Shown piece after piece: positions 52,323 to 60,751 of a DNA stretch of 64,000 nucleotides. The position numbers were made by a program, and so were the translations under genes. The DNA comes from Embleya sp049739465 (lineage in GTDB: Bacteria; Actinomycetota; Actinomycetes; Streptomycetales; Streptomycetaceae). Location: NCBI RefSeq assembly GCF_049739465.1, contig NZ_JBMHHY010000008.1:124001-188000 (forward strand), written 5' to 3'. The notes beneath the pieces were generated by a model. That model was not told the DNA's origin. It searched no databases and was given only the letters and a program-made list of their open reading frames with translations. Each line of letters opens with the position of its first letter. The first letter of the stretch is position 1.

Positions 52323-53093
52323 GTGACCGTCAAGGAGGTGATGGTCGAGGAGGAGACGGTCGAGGAGGAGACGGTCGAGGAGGAGACGGTCGAGGAGGAG
52401 ACGGCGTTACGCACCGAGGGGCCCTCGGGCGGGCCGGTCGCCGGTCCGGAGATGACCGATGCCGAACGTGTCGGGCTGTGGCAACAACGGCTGTTCGAGG
52501 CGGTGGCCGGCATGACCAAGTACCTCGTCGAGCAGCACGCGGGTGCGGCGCTGCGGGCGTGGATCGAGGTGCAGTCGGCGATCTTCGCGGACCTCCCGGC
52601 GAACGCGCAGGCGGATCCCGGGGCTTGGCAGCGGGTGTTCTTCCGCGCCCAGGCGCTGATGGAACGCTTCGTGGTCGGGCACTACGGGCACGGCGAGTTG
52701 GCGGGTTGGGCCCGGGCCAACGCGGCGGTGCACGGCGCGGTCGAGCGGGACGCGGGCGGGGGCAGCGCGGATGTGATCGGGCGGGTGCGGCGTCAGGCCG
52801 AGCTGTACGGCTCGCGCTATCGGGTGGTCGAGGCATCCCGGGAGCGGTCCGAGCTGCTCATCTCGCACTGCTCGATCTGGGACTACCGCGAGGCGGCGCG
52901 CCGCCGGGGTGTGCCGATCACGTTGGCGTCGCCGTGCGAGTTCTGCACGGCGGCGACGGCCGCGAACATCGCGGCGCGGGGCTATCGGCCGGAGTTCGAG
53001 CTACTGGCGGAGGAAGGCGACGGCGACGGGAGCGGCGGGCGCGGATGCCGGTGGACGGCGAGCAGTCCCGGCGAGGGTGGTGGCGGCTCGTGA
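52323..53093 (+). CDS. protein with C-terminal Cys cluster, ATC-hydrolase-like at low confidence
   Basis: This 256-aa protein has an N-terminal VEEET repeat region (about 8-27), a helical middle domain and a C-terminal segment with three conserved-looking cysteines (Cys183 in ISHCSIWDYREAA, Cys205 and Cys208 in SPCEFCT). The spacing recalls L-2-amino-thiazoline-4-carboxylate (ATC) hydrolase-like proteins or zinc-binding hydrolases, but I am not sure of either. It begins two bases after DAHP synthase. ATG at 52341 is an alternative start with AAGGAGG close by. A role in the cluster chemistry is likely, the reaction unknown. Confidence 0.6.
   Translation: MTVKEVMVEEETVEEETVEEETVEEETALRTEGPSGGPVAGPEMTDAERVGLWQQRLFEAVAGMTKYLVEQHAGAALRAWIEVQSAIFADLPANAQADPGAWQRVFFRAQALMERFVVGHYGHGELAGWARANAAVHGAVERDAGGGSADVIGRVRRQAELYGSRYRVVEASRERSELLISHCSIWDYREAARRRGVPITLASPCEFCTAATAANIAARGYRPEFELLAEEGDGDGSGGRGCRWTASSPGEGGGGS
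52344..52403. repeat. 15-bp tandem repeat (x4) at the start of a cluster gene
   Basis: Four exact units of GTCGAGGAGGAGACG encode repeated VEEET near the N terminus. Together with the ATPase tail repeats, this operon carries two independent in-frame expansions in neighbouring genes. Confidence 0.9.
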
Positions 53094-53127
53094 ACTCGGG
53101 GATCGGGACGCGGCGAAGGGAACTCCC

Positions 53128-54108
53128 GTGGTGACGCCGCCGGTGGACGGCCTGGCCAAAACCAAAGCCGGGGTCGGCGGGCCGGGCCTGGCGCCCGCGC
53201 TCGAACGTGCGTATCTCGACGGTCCCGGTGGTCGGCTCGCCTACGTCGATGTCGGGCCGGTCGACGGCGCGCAGCCGGCGGTGGTGTTCGTGCACGGTTG
53301 GGGAGCCGACGCGCACGACTGGGACGCCGCCGTCGCGCGGTTCTCGCCGGAGCGTCGAGTGCTGGCGGCGGACCTGCGTGGGCATGGCGGATCGGCGCCG
53401 TCACCGAACGGCTACCGGCCGCAACTGCTCGCGGCGGACCTGGCGTTCCTGGTGCGGGCGCGGGTGGTGGCCGGTCCCGTGGTGCTGGTCGGTCATTCGC
53501 TCGGGGCCGTCGTCGCGTCGGTGCTCGCGGTCGAGTGGTCGGTGCCGGTGGCCGGGCTGGTCGTGGTGGACCCGGCGTACGGCCGACCGGCGGGGCATCG
53601 GGCGCGGGTCGAGCCGTGGGTGGCGCGGTTGCGGGACGGGGATGCGGAGTTCGGCGCCGAACTCGTCGCGGGATCGGTGGATGCGCGGCGGCATGCGCGG
53701 CTGCGCGAGTACCTGTTCCGGCGGGCCAGGGACACGCCCCGGGAGACCATCTGGCGGGCGCTGGCGGATCTGCATCTGTCGGAGGGGGCGATCTCCGCCG
53801 AACCGGCCGGCGGTCGCTATCTGGAGGGCCGGGCGGGTCCGGTGTTGGCGCTGAATCGGGATCGGCGGCGGGCGCGGTGGGAGGCGGGCGTACTGGCGTC
53901 GAGCCGGGCGCCGGGCGCCGGGCCGGCCTCGCGGAGCCTGGTGTGGGAGGACACCGGGCACTTTCCGCACCTGGAGGAGCCGCAACGGTTCCATGCGTTG
54001 TTGGCACAGTGGTTGGGGCTGCTCGCGGGCGCACCGGCGCGGACGTTCACGTTCGGCGCGGATGTGGTGGAGCCGGCCGGGGCGGTCGCGCCCGGGCGGG
54101 ACGCGTGA
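53128..54108 (+). CDS. alpha/beta hydrolase
   Basis: This 326-aa hydrolase has the oxyanion region HGWGADAHDWD (about 53-63), the nucleophile elbow GHSLGA and a C-terminal His in EDTGHFPHLEEP. It could be an esterase, thioesterase or lactonase acting on a cluster intermediate. The GTG at 53128 has AAGGG seven bases upstream; 53131 is an alternative. It overlaps the downstream amidase (TGATG). Confidence 0.86.
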   Translation: MVTPPVDGLAKTKAGVGGPGLAPALERAYLDGPGGRLAYVDVGPVDGAQPAVVFVHGWGADAHDWDAAVARFSPERRVLAADLRGHGGSAPSPNGYRPQLLAADLAFLVRARVVAGPVVLVGHSLGAVVASVLAVEWSVPVAGLVVVDPAYGRPAGHRARVEPWVARLRDGDAEFGAELVAGSVDARRHARLREYLFRRARDTPRETIWRALADLHLSEGAISAEPAGGRYLEGRAGPVLALNRDRRRARWEAGVLASSRAPGAGPASRSLVWEDTGHFPHLEEPQRFHALLAQWLGLLAGAPARTFTFGADVVEPAGAVAPGRDA

Positions 54109-55463
54109 TGTGCGCGGCAGTGGGCATCGCCCGGGACGCGGGCCCGGGCGTGGTCGAGGCGGCGCGCCTGGTGCGCGAGCGAGTGGTGTCGCCGGTCGAG
54201 TTGCTGGCCTGGCAGGTCGAGCGGATCCGGACACTGGACCCGGGACTGCGCGCGTTCCACGAGGTCGATCTCGACGGTGCGCGGCACGCGGCGCAGCGCG
54301 CCGAGTGGCAGGTGCGTACTCCCGGTGTCGCGCTCGGGCCGCTGCACGGCGTACCGGTCGCGGTCAAGCGGGTGTTCGACACCGGTGCGCCGGGCCGGCG
54401 GGCGGCGGCGGCCGTCGAGGCGCTACGGGCGGCGGGCGCGGTGCTGGTCGGGACCACAATCGCGCCGGCGTTGTTCGACTTCGACTCGCCCACCCGCAAT
54501 CCGTGGTGCCGCTCGGGTACCCCCGGCTGGTCCAGCGGGGGTTCCGCGGTCGCGGTGGCCGCCGGCCTGGTGCCCGCCGCGCTCGGCAGCGACACCGTGG
54601 GCTCGGTCCGCATCCCCGCCGCGCTGTGTGGCGTGGTCGGGATGCGGCCCGGCGCCGGACGGGTGGACCGGCGGGGCCTCGCGGTCATGTCGGAGACCTT
54701 CGACGAGGTCGGCCCGCTGGCCCGGCGGGTCGAGGACGTCGCCGCACTGCTGGGTGTGCTGGACGCGGGCCTCGCGCAGGCGGGTCGGACCGGGGCCGGA
54801 GGTGATCTGCGCGGCCTGCGGATCGCCGTGCCGGGGGGCCGCTTCCGCGAGCGGTGCGCCCCGGAGGTGACGGCGGCCGTGGCACACGCGGCGCGAGTGT
54901 TGTGCGGGCGGGGCGCGGTGTTGCGGGAGGCCCACGTGGGAGAGAGCTTCTTCGACGGCGAGCTCACCCGTACCGTCATCGCGGTCGACACATCCGTCCG
55001 GGTGGGCCGACGTGCCCTGCCCGGTGGGTCGGTGGGCGACGCGGCTCGCGCGGGAGCGCGCGTGGACGCCGCCGCGCGGGCCGCGTTGCGTCGGCGGTTG
55101 GCCGACCTGCGTCGTGACTGGGCGCGGGCGACGCGCGGCGTCGACGTGTTGATCGTGCCGACCGTGCCGGTTCCCGCCGTCGATCTCGACGCGGTGAATG
55201 TGCAACACGCGGACGGCACACGGGAGTCGGTCACCGGGCTGTACCCCCGCCTGTGCCGTCCCGCAGTGCTGGCCGGGGCGCCGGCCCTGACCGTGCCCGC
55301 CGGCCTCACGAGCGAAGGACTGCCGCTGGCCGTGCAGTTCCTCGGCGGTCCAAGCCCGGGCGGTGACGCGGCGGTGTTGCGCGCGGGTGCCGGCTACGAG
55401 GCCGCGATCGGCGCCCTGCCGGCACCGCCCGGCACGGCCGGCGCACATCCGTGGGGGCGATGA
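54108..55463 (+). CDS. amidase signature enzyme
   Basis: This 451-aa enzyme of the amidase signature family has the catalytic triad Lys87 (VAVKRVF), cis-Ser142 (GWSSGGS) and nucleophile Ser166 (GSDTVGSVRIP), with correct spacing. It hydrolyses, or in reverse forms, a C-N amide bond. It overlaps the alpha/beta hydrolase gene upstream. In a cluster with two asparagine synthetases it may trim or deprotect an amide, possibly as self-resistance or late processing. Confidence 0.92.
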   Translation: MCAAVGIARDAGPGVVEAARLVRERVVSPVELLAWQVERIRTLDPGLRAFHEVDLDGARHAAQRAEWQVRTPGVALGPLHGVPVAVKRVFDTGAPGRRAAAAVEALRAAGAVLVGTTIAPALFDFDSPTRNPWCRSGTPGWSSGGSAVAVAAGLVPAALGSDTVGSVRIPAALCGVVGMRPGAGRVDRRGLAVMSETFDEVGPLARRVEDVAALLGVLDAGLAQAGRTGAGGDLRGLRIAVPGGRFRERCAPEVTAAVAHAARVLCGRGAVLREAHVGESFFDGELTRTVIAVDTSVRVGRRALPGGSVGDAARAGARVDAAARAALRRRLADLRRDWARATRGVDVLIVPTVPVPAVDLDAVNVQHADGTRESVTGLYPRLCRPAVLAGAPALTVPAGLTSEGLPLAVQFLGGPSPGGDAAVLRAGAGYEAAIGALPAPPGTAGAHPWGR

Positions 55464-55530
55464 GACCCCATCGCCTTCGATCTTCGAAACCGACGACGAC
55501 AGTACCGACGACGACAGTGAAGGACACACG

Positions 55531-56280
55531 ATGACGGACGAGCCCGAGGCGTCTTCGCCCCATGCGCGGACGGCCGTGGTGACCGGTGCGGCGAGTGGCA
55601 TCGGCGCGGCCACCGCGCGACGGTTGGTACGGGCCGGTTGGCAAGTCACCGGGTGGGACCTGGTGGCGCCCGAGGACGGGCGGGATCCGGACGGGGTGCG
55701 GTGGCGGCGCGTGGACGTGGCCGACCACGAGGCCGTTGCCGCCGCCGCTCGTGACCTCCCCGGTGGTGTCGATCTGCTCGTCAACGCGGCGGGTATCGGC
55801 GGTTCGGGGGCGGCTGCGACGCTGGCGCCGGAGCGGTGGGACCGGGTGCTGGCCGTCGACCTGAACGCGGTCTTCTACACCAGCCGGGCGCTGCACGCGG
55901 CCCTGTCCGCCCGGCGCGGGCTGATCGTCAACATCGCCTCGATCACCGCGCACCGCGCCGGGCGCAACCGGGCCGCGTACTGCACGGCCAAGGCCGGGGT
56001 GGTGATGCTCACCGAGGTGCTCGGCGTCGAGTGGGCCGAGGACGGGGTGCGCGTCGTCGGCGTCAGCCCCGGCTACACCCGCACCCCCATGGTCGAACGG
56101 GCCCTGGCCACCGGCGGGTTGGTCGAGGAACGCATCCGGTCGCGGACGCCGCAGGGGCGGTTGCTCGAGCCGGACGAGGTCGCCGCGTTCGTCCAGGCCC
56201 TGGCCGGCAACACGTTCGCCGCCGTCACCGCGACCACCCTGCGCTTCGACGGCGGTTGGTCCGCGAACGGGGACTACTGA
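55531..56280 (+). CDS. short-chain dehydrogenase/reductase
   Basis: This 249-aa classical SDR has TGAASGIG (about 18-25), NAAGIG, the catalytic Ser in IASIT and YxxxK in YCTAKAG. It resembles 2,3-dihydro-2,3-dihydroxybenzoate dehydrogenase (EntA)-like and 3-oxoacyl reductase enzymes, which fits a shikimate-derived pathway, although the exact substrate cannot be read. Its stop overlaps the FAD oxidoreductase start. Confidence 0.9.
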   Translation: MTDEPEASSPHARTAVVTGAASGIGAATARRLVRAGWQVTGWDLVAPEDGRDPDGVRWRRVDVADHEAVAAAARDLPGGVDLLVNAAGIGGSGAAATLAPERWDRVLAVDLNAVFYTSRALHAALSARRGLIVNIASITAHRAGRNRAAYCTAKAGVVMLTEVLGVEWAEDGVRVVGVSPGYTRTPMVERALATGGLVEERIRSRTPQGRLLEPDEVAAFVQALAGNTFAAVTATTLRFDGGWSANGDY

Positions 56281-58916
56281 TGGAGGGCCACCCGTTCGCG
56301 ACGCCGGCGAACCCGGCGGATGCGCCCCCCCGGCATGTCGACGAGGTCCGTGCCGATCTGGTCGTGGTCGGCGGCGGGCTGGCCGGGCTGTGTCTGGCGC
56401 TGGCCGCGGCACGGGAGGGCGCCGACACCGTACTGGTGCACGATCGCCCGGTGCTGGGCGGCAATTCGTCCAGCGAGGTCCGGGTCATCCCCGCCGGCGC
56501 CGGCCATGTGTCCGCCTGGGCGCGGGAGACCGGCATCGTCGAGGACCTGCTCCTGGACGACCGCGCGGCCAATCACGCGCAGTTCTGGGAGGGCGGATTG
56601 ACCAACTCCGGCTGGGACTTGACCCTGCTGGACGCCACCCGACGGCAACCGGGTCTGCGGGTGATCCGCAACGCCGTGGTGCGCGCGGCGCAGGTACGCG
56701 CGGGTGCGCACGGTCGCGAGATCGTCCGCCTGGATGCCGTCCAGTCGACGACGGAGAAGGACATCCGGCTGTACGGACGGCAGTTCGCGGACTGTACCGG
56801 CAACGGCACCGTCGGTTATCTGGCGGGCGCGTCCTGGGACTACGGCCGGGAGAGCCGTGCCGAGTTCGGCGAACCGCTGGCCCCGCGCGTGCGCGACCGG
56901 GCGACCTCGGGCAGCACCATCATGCTGCACGCGCGCGACGTCGGCCGCCCGGTGCCCTACCTCGCACCCGAGTGGGCCGAGCACTACGCGACCGCCAAGG
57001 CCATCGGCGCGTTTCGCGACCTGCGCAACGTGCACCGCCCCGAGTTCGGCGGCTTCTGGTGGCTGGAGATCGGCTACCCGTACCACCAGATCACCGGCGC
57101 CGAGGAGGTCCGGGACGAACTCCTCGCGCACGCGCTGGGTGTCTGGGACCACCTCAAGAACCACCACCCGGAACGCGAACGCCTGGCCGGCCACGCGCTG
57201 GACTGGATCGGCGCGCTGCCCGGACGCCGGGAGAGCCGCCGGCTGCTCGGCGACGTGGTGATCACCGAATGGGACTGCCACCGCGACCCCGACTGGCCGG
57301 ACCGGATCGGCACCGCCGGCTGGTACCTCGACCTGCACACCGTCGGCGGCCTGCTGAACAAGCTCGACCCGGGCGAGCCCTCCCAGGCCGACGCCAACTA
57401 CCGGCACTGGTCGCGCGTACCACCCTTCGGCGTACCGCTGCGCGCCTGCTACAGCCGCGACGTGGCCAACCTGTGGGTGGGCGGACGTTGCCTCAGCGCC
57501 ACGCATGTCGCCCTCGGCGCGCTGCGCGTCCAGCAGACCCTCGGCATGCTCGGCCAGGCCGTCGGCACCGCCGCCGCCTACGCCCTCGCGCACGACCTCA
57601 CCCCGCGCGCCGCCGCCCGCCCGGACGGGCCGCACATCGACCGCATCCAACAGCGCATCCTGCACAGCGACGTCCGCATCCCGGGTCTGCGCGAGCGACC
57701 CGACCCCCGCCTGCCCGAACCCCGTGCCCACGCGAGCAGTCAGGCCCGGTTCGACCTCGGCCGGCCCGACCCCGCCGCGGTCCGCTGCCTGTCCGTACCG
57801 CGCGCCCAGGTGTTCCCGGTGGCCGGCGAGCGACTGGAGACGATCGAGGTACACGTACGCAACGACGGCGCGGACGAACTGCGTTCCGGCTGGCGGCTGG
57901 AGGAGATCGACACGTTGTGGGCGCGCGACGACGGGCGGCCCGTCGCCGCCGGGATCGTCCGGATCCCACCCGGCGCCGGACCCGTGGTGCTGGCCGTGCA
58001 CGCCGCGGTCCGCCCGGGTCGACTGCACCGCCTCGCCCTGGGCGTCGCCGCCGCCGGCGCGCCCGGCGGCCCGGCCCTCGCCGCCGCCCACTGGCTCGCC
58101 GCCACCGACCAACCCCCGGGCACCACCGCCCAGTTCCGGCACGAGTCGGCCGGCGGCCCGGACCCGACGACGGAGGCGGGCGGGCCGTTTCATCCGGACC
58201 AGATCGACATCCCGGCGTACCGCCACTGGGCCCCGGACAAATGGACCGCATTGACCCTGCGTCCCACGCCGGAGCAATACCCCTACGGGCCCGACAACGC
58301 GATCAACGGCCGGCACTGGCCGCACGCGTGGCCCAATCTGTGGATGTCCGACCCGGCCGCGCCGCTGCCCCAACACCTGGACCTCGGCTACGACCCGCCG
58401 GCCACCTTCGACCAGGTACGGGTGCGCTTCGACACCGACCTCAACGCCCGGATCAGCTCCGCGCCCGGCCTGTGGCAACCACCCCAATGTGTCTCGCACT
58501 ACCGGCTGCTGGTGCGCACCGGCAGCGGGGCCGACGGCGCCGGCGCACCGTGGCGCGAGATCCACCACACGACCGGCAACCACCGGCGGCTCAACGTGAT
58601 TTCACTCCCGAACCCGGTGACCGCGCATGCGGTGCGCCTGGAGATCCTCGGCGTCGGCGCCCCCGGCGCTCGCCCGCTCGGCCCCGAGGAGGCCACCTAC
58701 TGGCGCGAGGACGGCCTGCGCGCCACCCGCGCGACGCTGGAGCCGGGCTGTCGGGTCTACGGAATCGACCTGCACCTCACCGGCCGATGTCGCCCTTCCG
58801 CGCCACCCGGCACCGACCCGGGACCCACCGTCCCCGCCTGCTGCCCCGCCACCCAACCCCAGGAGAGCACCCCGTGTGCGGCATCACCGGATGGATCGAC
58901 ACCGAACGCGACCTGA
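56280..58916 (+). CDS. FAD-dependent oxidoreductase with C-terminal discoidin-like domain
   Basis: This 878-aa protein has an N-terminal Rossmann FAD site (VVVGGGLAGLCLALAAAREG, about 24-43) of the FAD_oxidored family, a middle region of unclear fold and a C-terminal beta-sandwich resembling F5/8 type C/galactose-binding domains (DNAINGRHWPHAWPNLWMSD, then FDQVRVRFDTDLN). The union of a cytosolic-type flavoenzyme and a carbohydrate-binding-type domain is unusual in a biosynthetic operon and may point to a glycosylated or polyhydroxylated substrate. The start overlaps the SDR stop; the end overlaps the next asparagine synthetase by 43 bp. Confidence 0.85.
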   Translation: MEGHPFATPANPADAPPRHVDEVRADLVVVGGGLAGLCLALAAAREGADTVLVHDRPVLGGNSSSEVRVIPAGAGHVSAWARETGIVEDLLLDDRAANHAQFWEGGLTNSGWDLTLLDATRRQPGLRVIRNAVVRAAQVRAGAHGREIVRLDAVQSTTEKDIRLYGRQFADCTGNGTVGYLAGASWDYGRESRAEFGEPLAPRVRDRATSGSTIMLHARDVGRPVPYLAPEWAEHYATAKAIGAFRDLRNVHRPEFGGFWWLEIGYPYHQITGAEEVRDELLAHALGVWDHLKNHHPERERLAGHALDWIGALPGRRESRRLLGDVVITEWDCHRDPDWPDRIGTAGWYLDLHTVGGLLNKLDPGEPSQADANYRHWSRVPPFGVPLRACYSRDVANLWVGGRCLSATHVALGALRVQQTLGMLGQAVGTAAAYALAHDLTPRAAARPDGPHIDRIQQRILHSDVRIPGLRERPDPRLPEPRAHASSQARFDLGRPDPAAVRCLSVPRAQVFPVAGERLETIEVHVRNDGADELRSGWRLEEIDTLWARDDGRPVAAGIVRIPPGAGPVVLAVHAAVRPGRLHRLALGVAAAGAPGGPALAAAHWLAATDQPPGTTAQFRHESAGGPDPTTEAGGPFHPDQIDIPAYRHWAPDKWTALTLRPTPEQYPYGPDNAINGRHWPHAWPNLWMSDPAAPLPQHLDLGYDPPATFDQVRVRFDTDLNARISSAPGLWQPPQCVSHYRLLVRTGSGADGAGAPWREIHHTTGNHRRLNVISLPNPVTAHAVRLEILGVGAPGARPLGPEEATYWREDGLRATRATLEPGCRVYGIDLHLTGRCRPSAPPGTDPGPTVPACCPATQPQESTPCAASPDGSTPNAT

Positions 58917-60706
58917 CCACCCCCGAACACCACACGAGTGCCCAGGCGATGACCGCGACCATGGCCTGCCGAGGACCCGACGACAGCGGCCTGTGGTGCT
59001 CGCCGCACGCGATCCTCGGCCATCGCCGCCTGTCCATCATCGACCTCGACGGCGGTCGCCAACCGATGGCCGCCGACGCGAACGACGTCGTGCTCACCTA
59101 CAGCGGCGAGATCTACAACTTCACCGAACTGCGCGCCGAACTCGCGGCCCGGGGACACCGGTTCCACACCCGCTCGGACACCGAAGTGGTACTGCGCGGC
59201 TACCTCGAATGGGGCCCCGAACTGGCCGCCCGGCTCAACGGCATGTACGCCTTCGCGATCTGGGACGCCCGCACCCGCGAACTGCTCCTGATCCGCGACC
59301 GGTTGGGCATCAAACCGCTGTACTACCACCCCTACCCCGGCGGCCTGCTGTTCGGCTCCGAACCCAAGGCGATCCTCGCCAACCCGCTGTTCGAGGCGGC
59401 GCTGGACGACTCCGGCATCGCCGAACTGTTCGCGCTGCCCACCGCGCCCACCCCGGGACACGGCATCTTCGCCGGACTGCGCCAGGTACGGGCGGGACAC
59501 CTCGTCCGGGCCACCGAGCGAGGCGTCACGGAAACCGCCTACTGGCACCCGCCCGCACACCCGCACACCGACGACCCCGAGACCACCGCCGCCCACGTCC
59601 GCGAACTGCTCCGGGACACCGTCGCCCGCCAACTCGTCGCCGACGTCCCGCTCGGCTCGCTGCTGTCCGGCGGCGTCGACTCCAGTGCCGTATCCGCCCT
59701 GGCCGCCGCCGAGTCGGCCCGCGCGGGCGGCAAACTCGACACCTACTCGGTCGACTTCCCCGACGGCGAACGCGGATTCCGCCGCACGGCGTGGCACGAC
59801 AGCCGCGACGAACCCTTCGCCCGGGCCGTCGCCGACCACCTCGGCACCAACCACACCACGATCGTGGTCGACCCGGGAGACGTGCGTCGCTACGAGGAGA
59901 CCGTGCTGCGCGCCCGCGACCTGCCCGGGTGGGGCGAGATGGACGTCTCGCTGTACCTGCTGTTCGAGCGGGTCCGCCGGCACTCCACCGTCGCGCTCTC
60001 CGGCGAATCGGCCGACGAAGTCTTCGGCGGCTACCCGTACTTCCGCGACCCGGCCGCGCTCGCCCACGACGGCTTCCCGTGGCTGTACGGCCGCGAGACC
60101 CCGGCGGCGCTGCTGCGCCCCGAGGTATCCGCGCGCGTTCGACCGCAGGAGTACGCGCGTTCGCGGTACGAGGAGGCCCTGGCGCAGGTGCCGCGCCTGC
60201 CCGGTGAGCGTGGCCGGGACGCGCGGGTGCGGGAGGTCTCCTACCTCGCCCTCACCCGCTGGTTGCCCGCGCTGCTGGATCGTAAGGACCGGATGAGCAT
60301 GGCCACCGGCCTGGAGGTACGGGTGCCGTTCTGCGACCACCGCTTGGTGGAGTACGTGTGGAACGTGCCCTGGGCGGTGCGCTTCGCCGACGGCGAGGAG
60401 AAACACCTGCTGCGCCGCGCGGTCGCCGATCTGCTCCCGGATCGGGTCGTGCACCGGCGCAAGAGCGCGTTCCCGGCCAATCCCGACCCCGGCTACCCGC
60501 AGGCGCTGCGCACGCGCGTGGCGGACCTGCTCGCCGACCCCGTCGCGCCCGTCTTCGAACTCGTGGACCGTGCGGCCGTCACCGCCCTGGTCGACGCCGG
60601 CCGGCCGCTGCCCAGCCCGCGGGCGGCGAGCAGCGCCACGGCCGGGCTCGGCTACCTGCTCGGCGTGGATGCGTGGTTGCGCGCGTACCGCGTCCGGATC
60701 CGCTGA
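58874..60706 (+). CDS. glutamine-dependent asparagine synthetase-like enzyme (second copy)
   Basis: This 610-aa two-domain amidotransferase has Cys2 (after the GTG start, CGITGW) for glutaminase activity and SGGVDSS as PP-loop. Both sites look intact. It is close in layout to the copy at 5221 and to the next gene. The GTG start has AGGAGAG seven bases upstream and overlaps the FAD oxidoreductase frame. It likely converts a carboxylate of the pathway to an amide, or joins two intermediates. Confidence 0.92.
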   Translation: MCGITGWIDTERDLTTPEHHTSAQAMTATMACRGPDDSGLWCSPHAILGHRRLSIIDLDGGRQPMAADANDVVLTYSGEIYNFTELRAELAARGHRFHTRSDTEVVLRGYLEWGPELAARLNGMYAFAIWDARTRELLLIRDRLGIKPLYYHPYPGGLLFGSEPKAILANPLFEAALDDSGIAELFALPTAPTPGHGIFAGLRQVRAGHLVRATERGVTETAYWHPPAHPHTDDPETTAAHVRELLRDTVARQLVADVPLGSLLSGGVDSSAVSALAAAESARAGGKLDTYSVDFPDGERGFRRTAWHDSRDEPFARAVADHLGTNHTTIVVDPGDVRRYEETVLRARDLPGWGEMDVSLYLLFERVRRHSTVALSGESADEVFGGYPYFRDPAALAHDGFPWLYGRETPAALLRPEVSARVRPQEYARSRYEEALAQVPRLPGERGRDARVREVSYLALTRWLPALLDRKDRMSMATGLEVRVPFCDHRLVEYVWNVPWAVRFADGEEKHLLRRAVADLLPDRVVHRRKSAFPANPDPGYPQALRTRVADLLADPVAPVFELVDRAAVTALVDAGRPLPSPRAASSATAGLGYLLGVDAWLRAYRVRIR

Positions 60707-60751
60707 CCCCACCACTTTTCTCGACCTCGCTCGATTTGGGAGGACCGGCCC

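Noticed and set aside
56390..60706. A 1,438-codon plus-strand frame suggesting a fusion of the FAD oxidoreductase and an asparagine synthetase
   Set aside because: The first part is out of frame with the oxidoreductase; the true synthetase starts at the GTG at 58874 with its own ribosome site.
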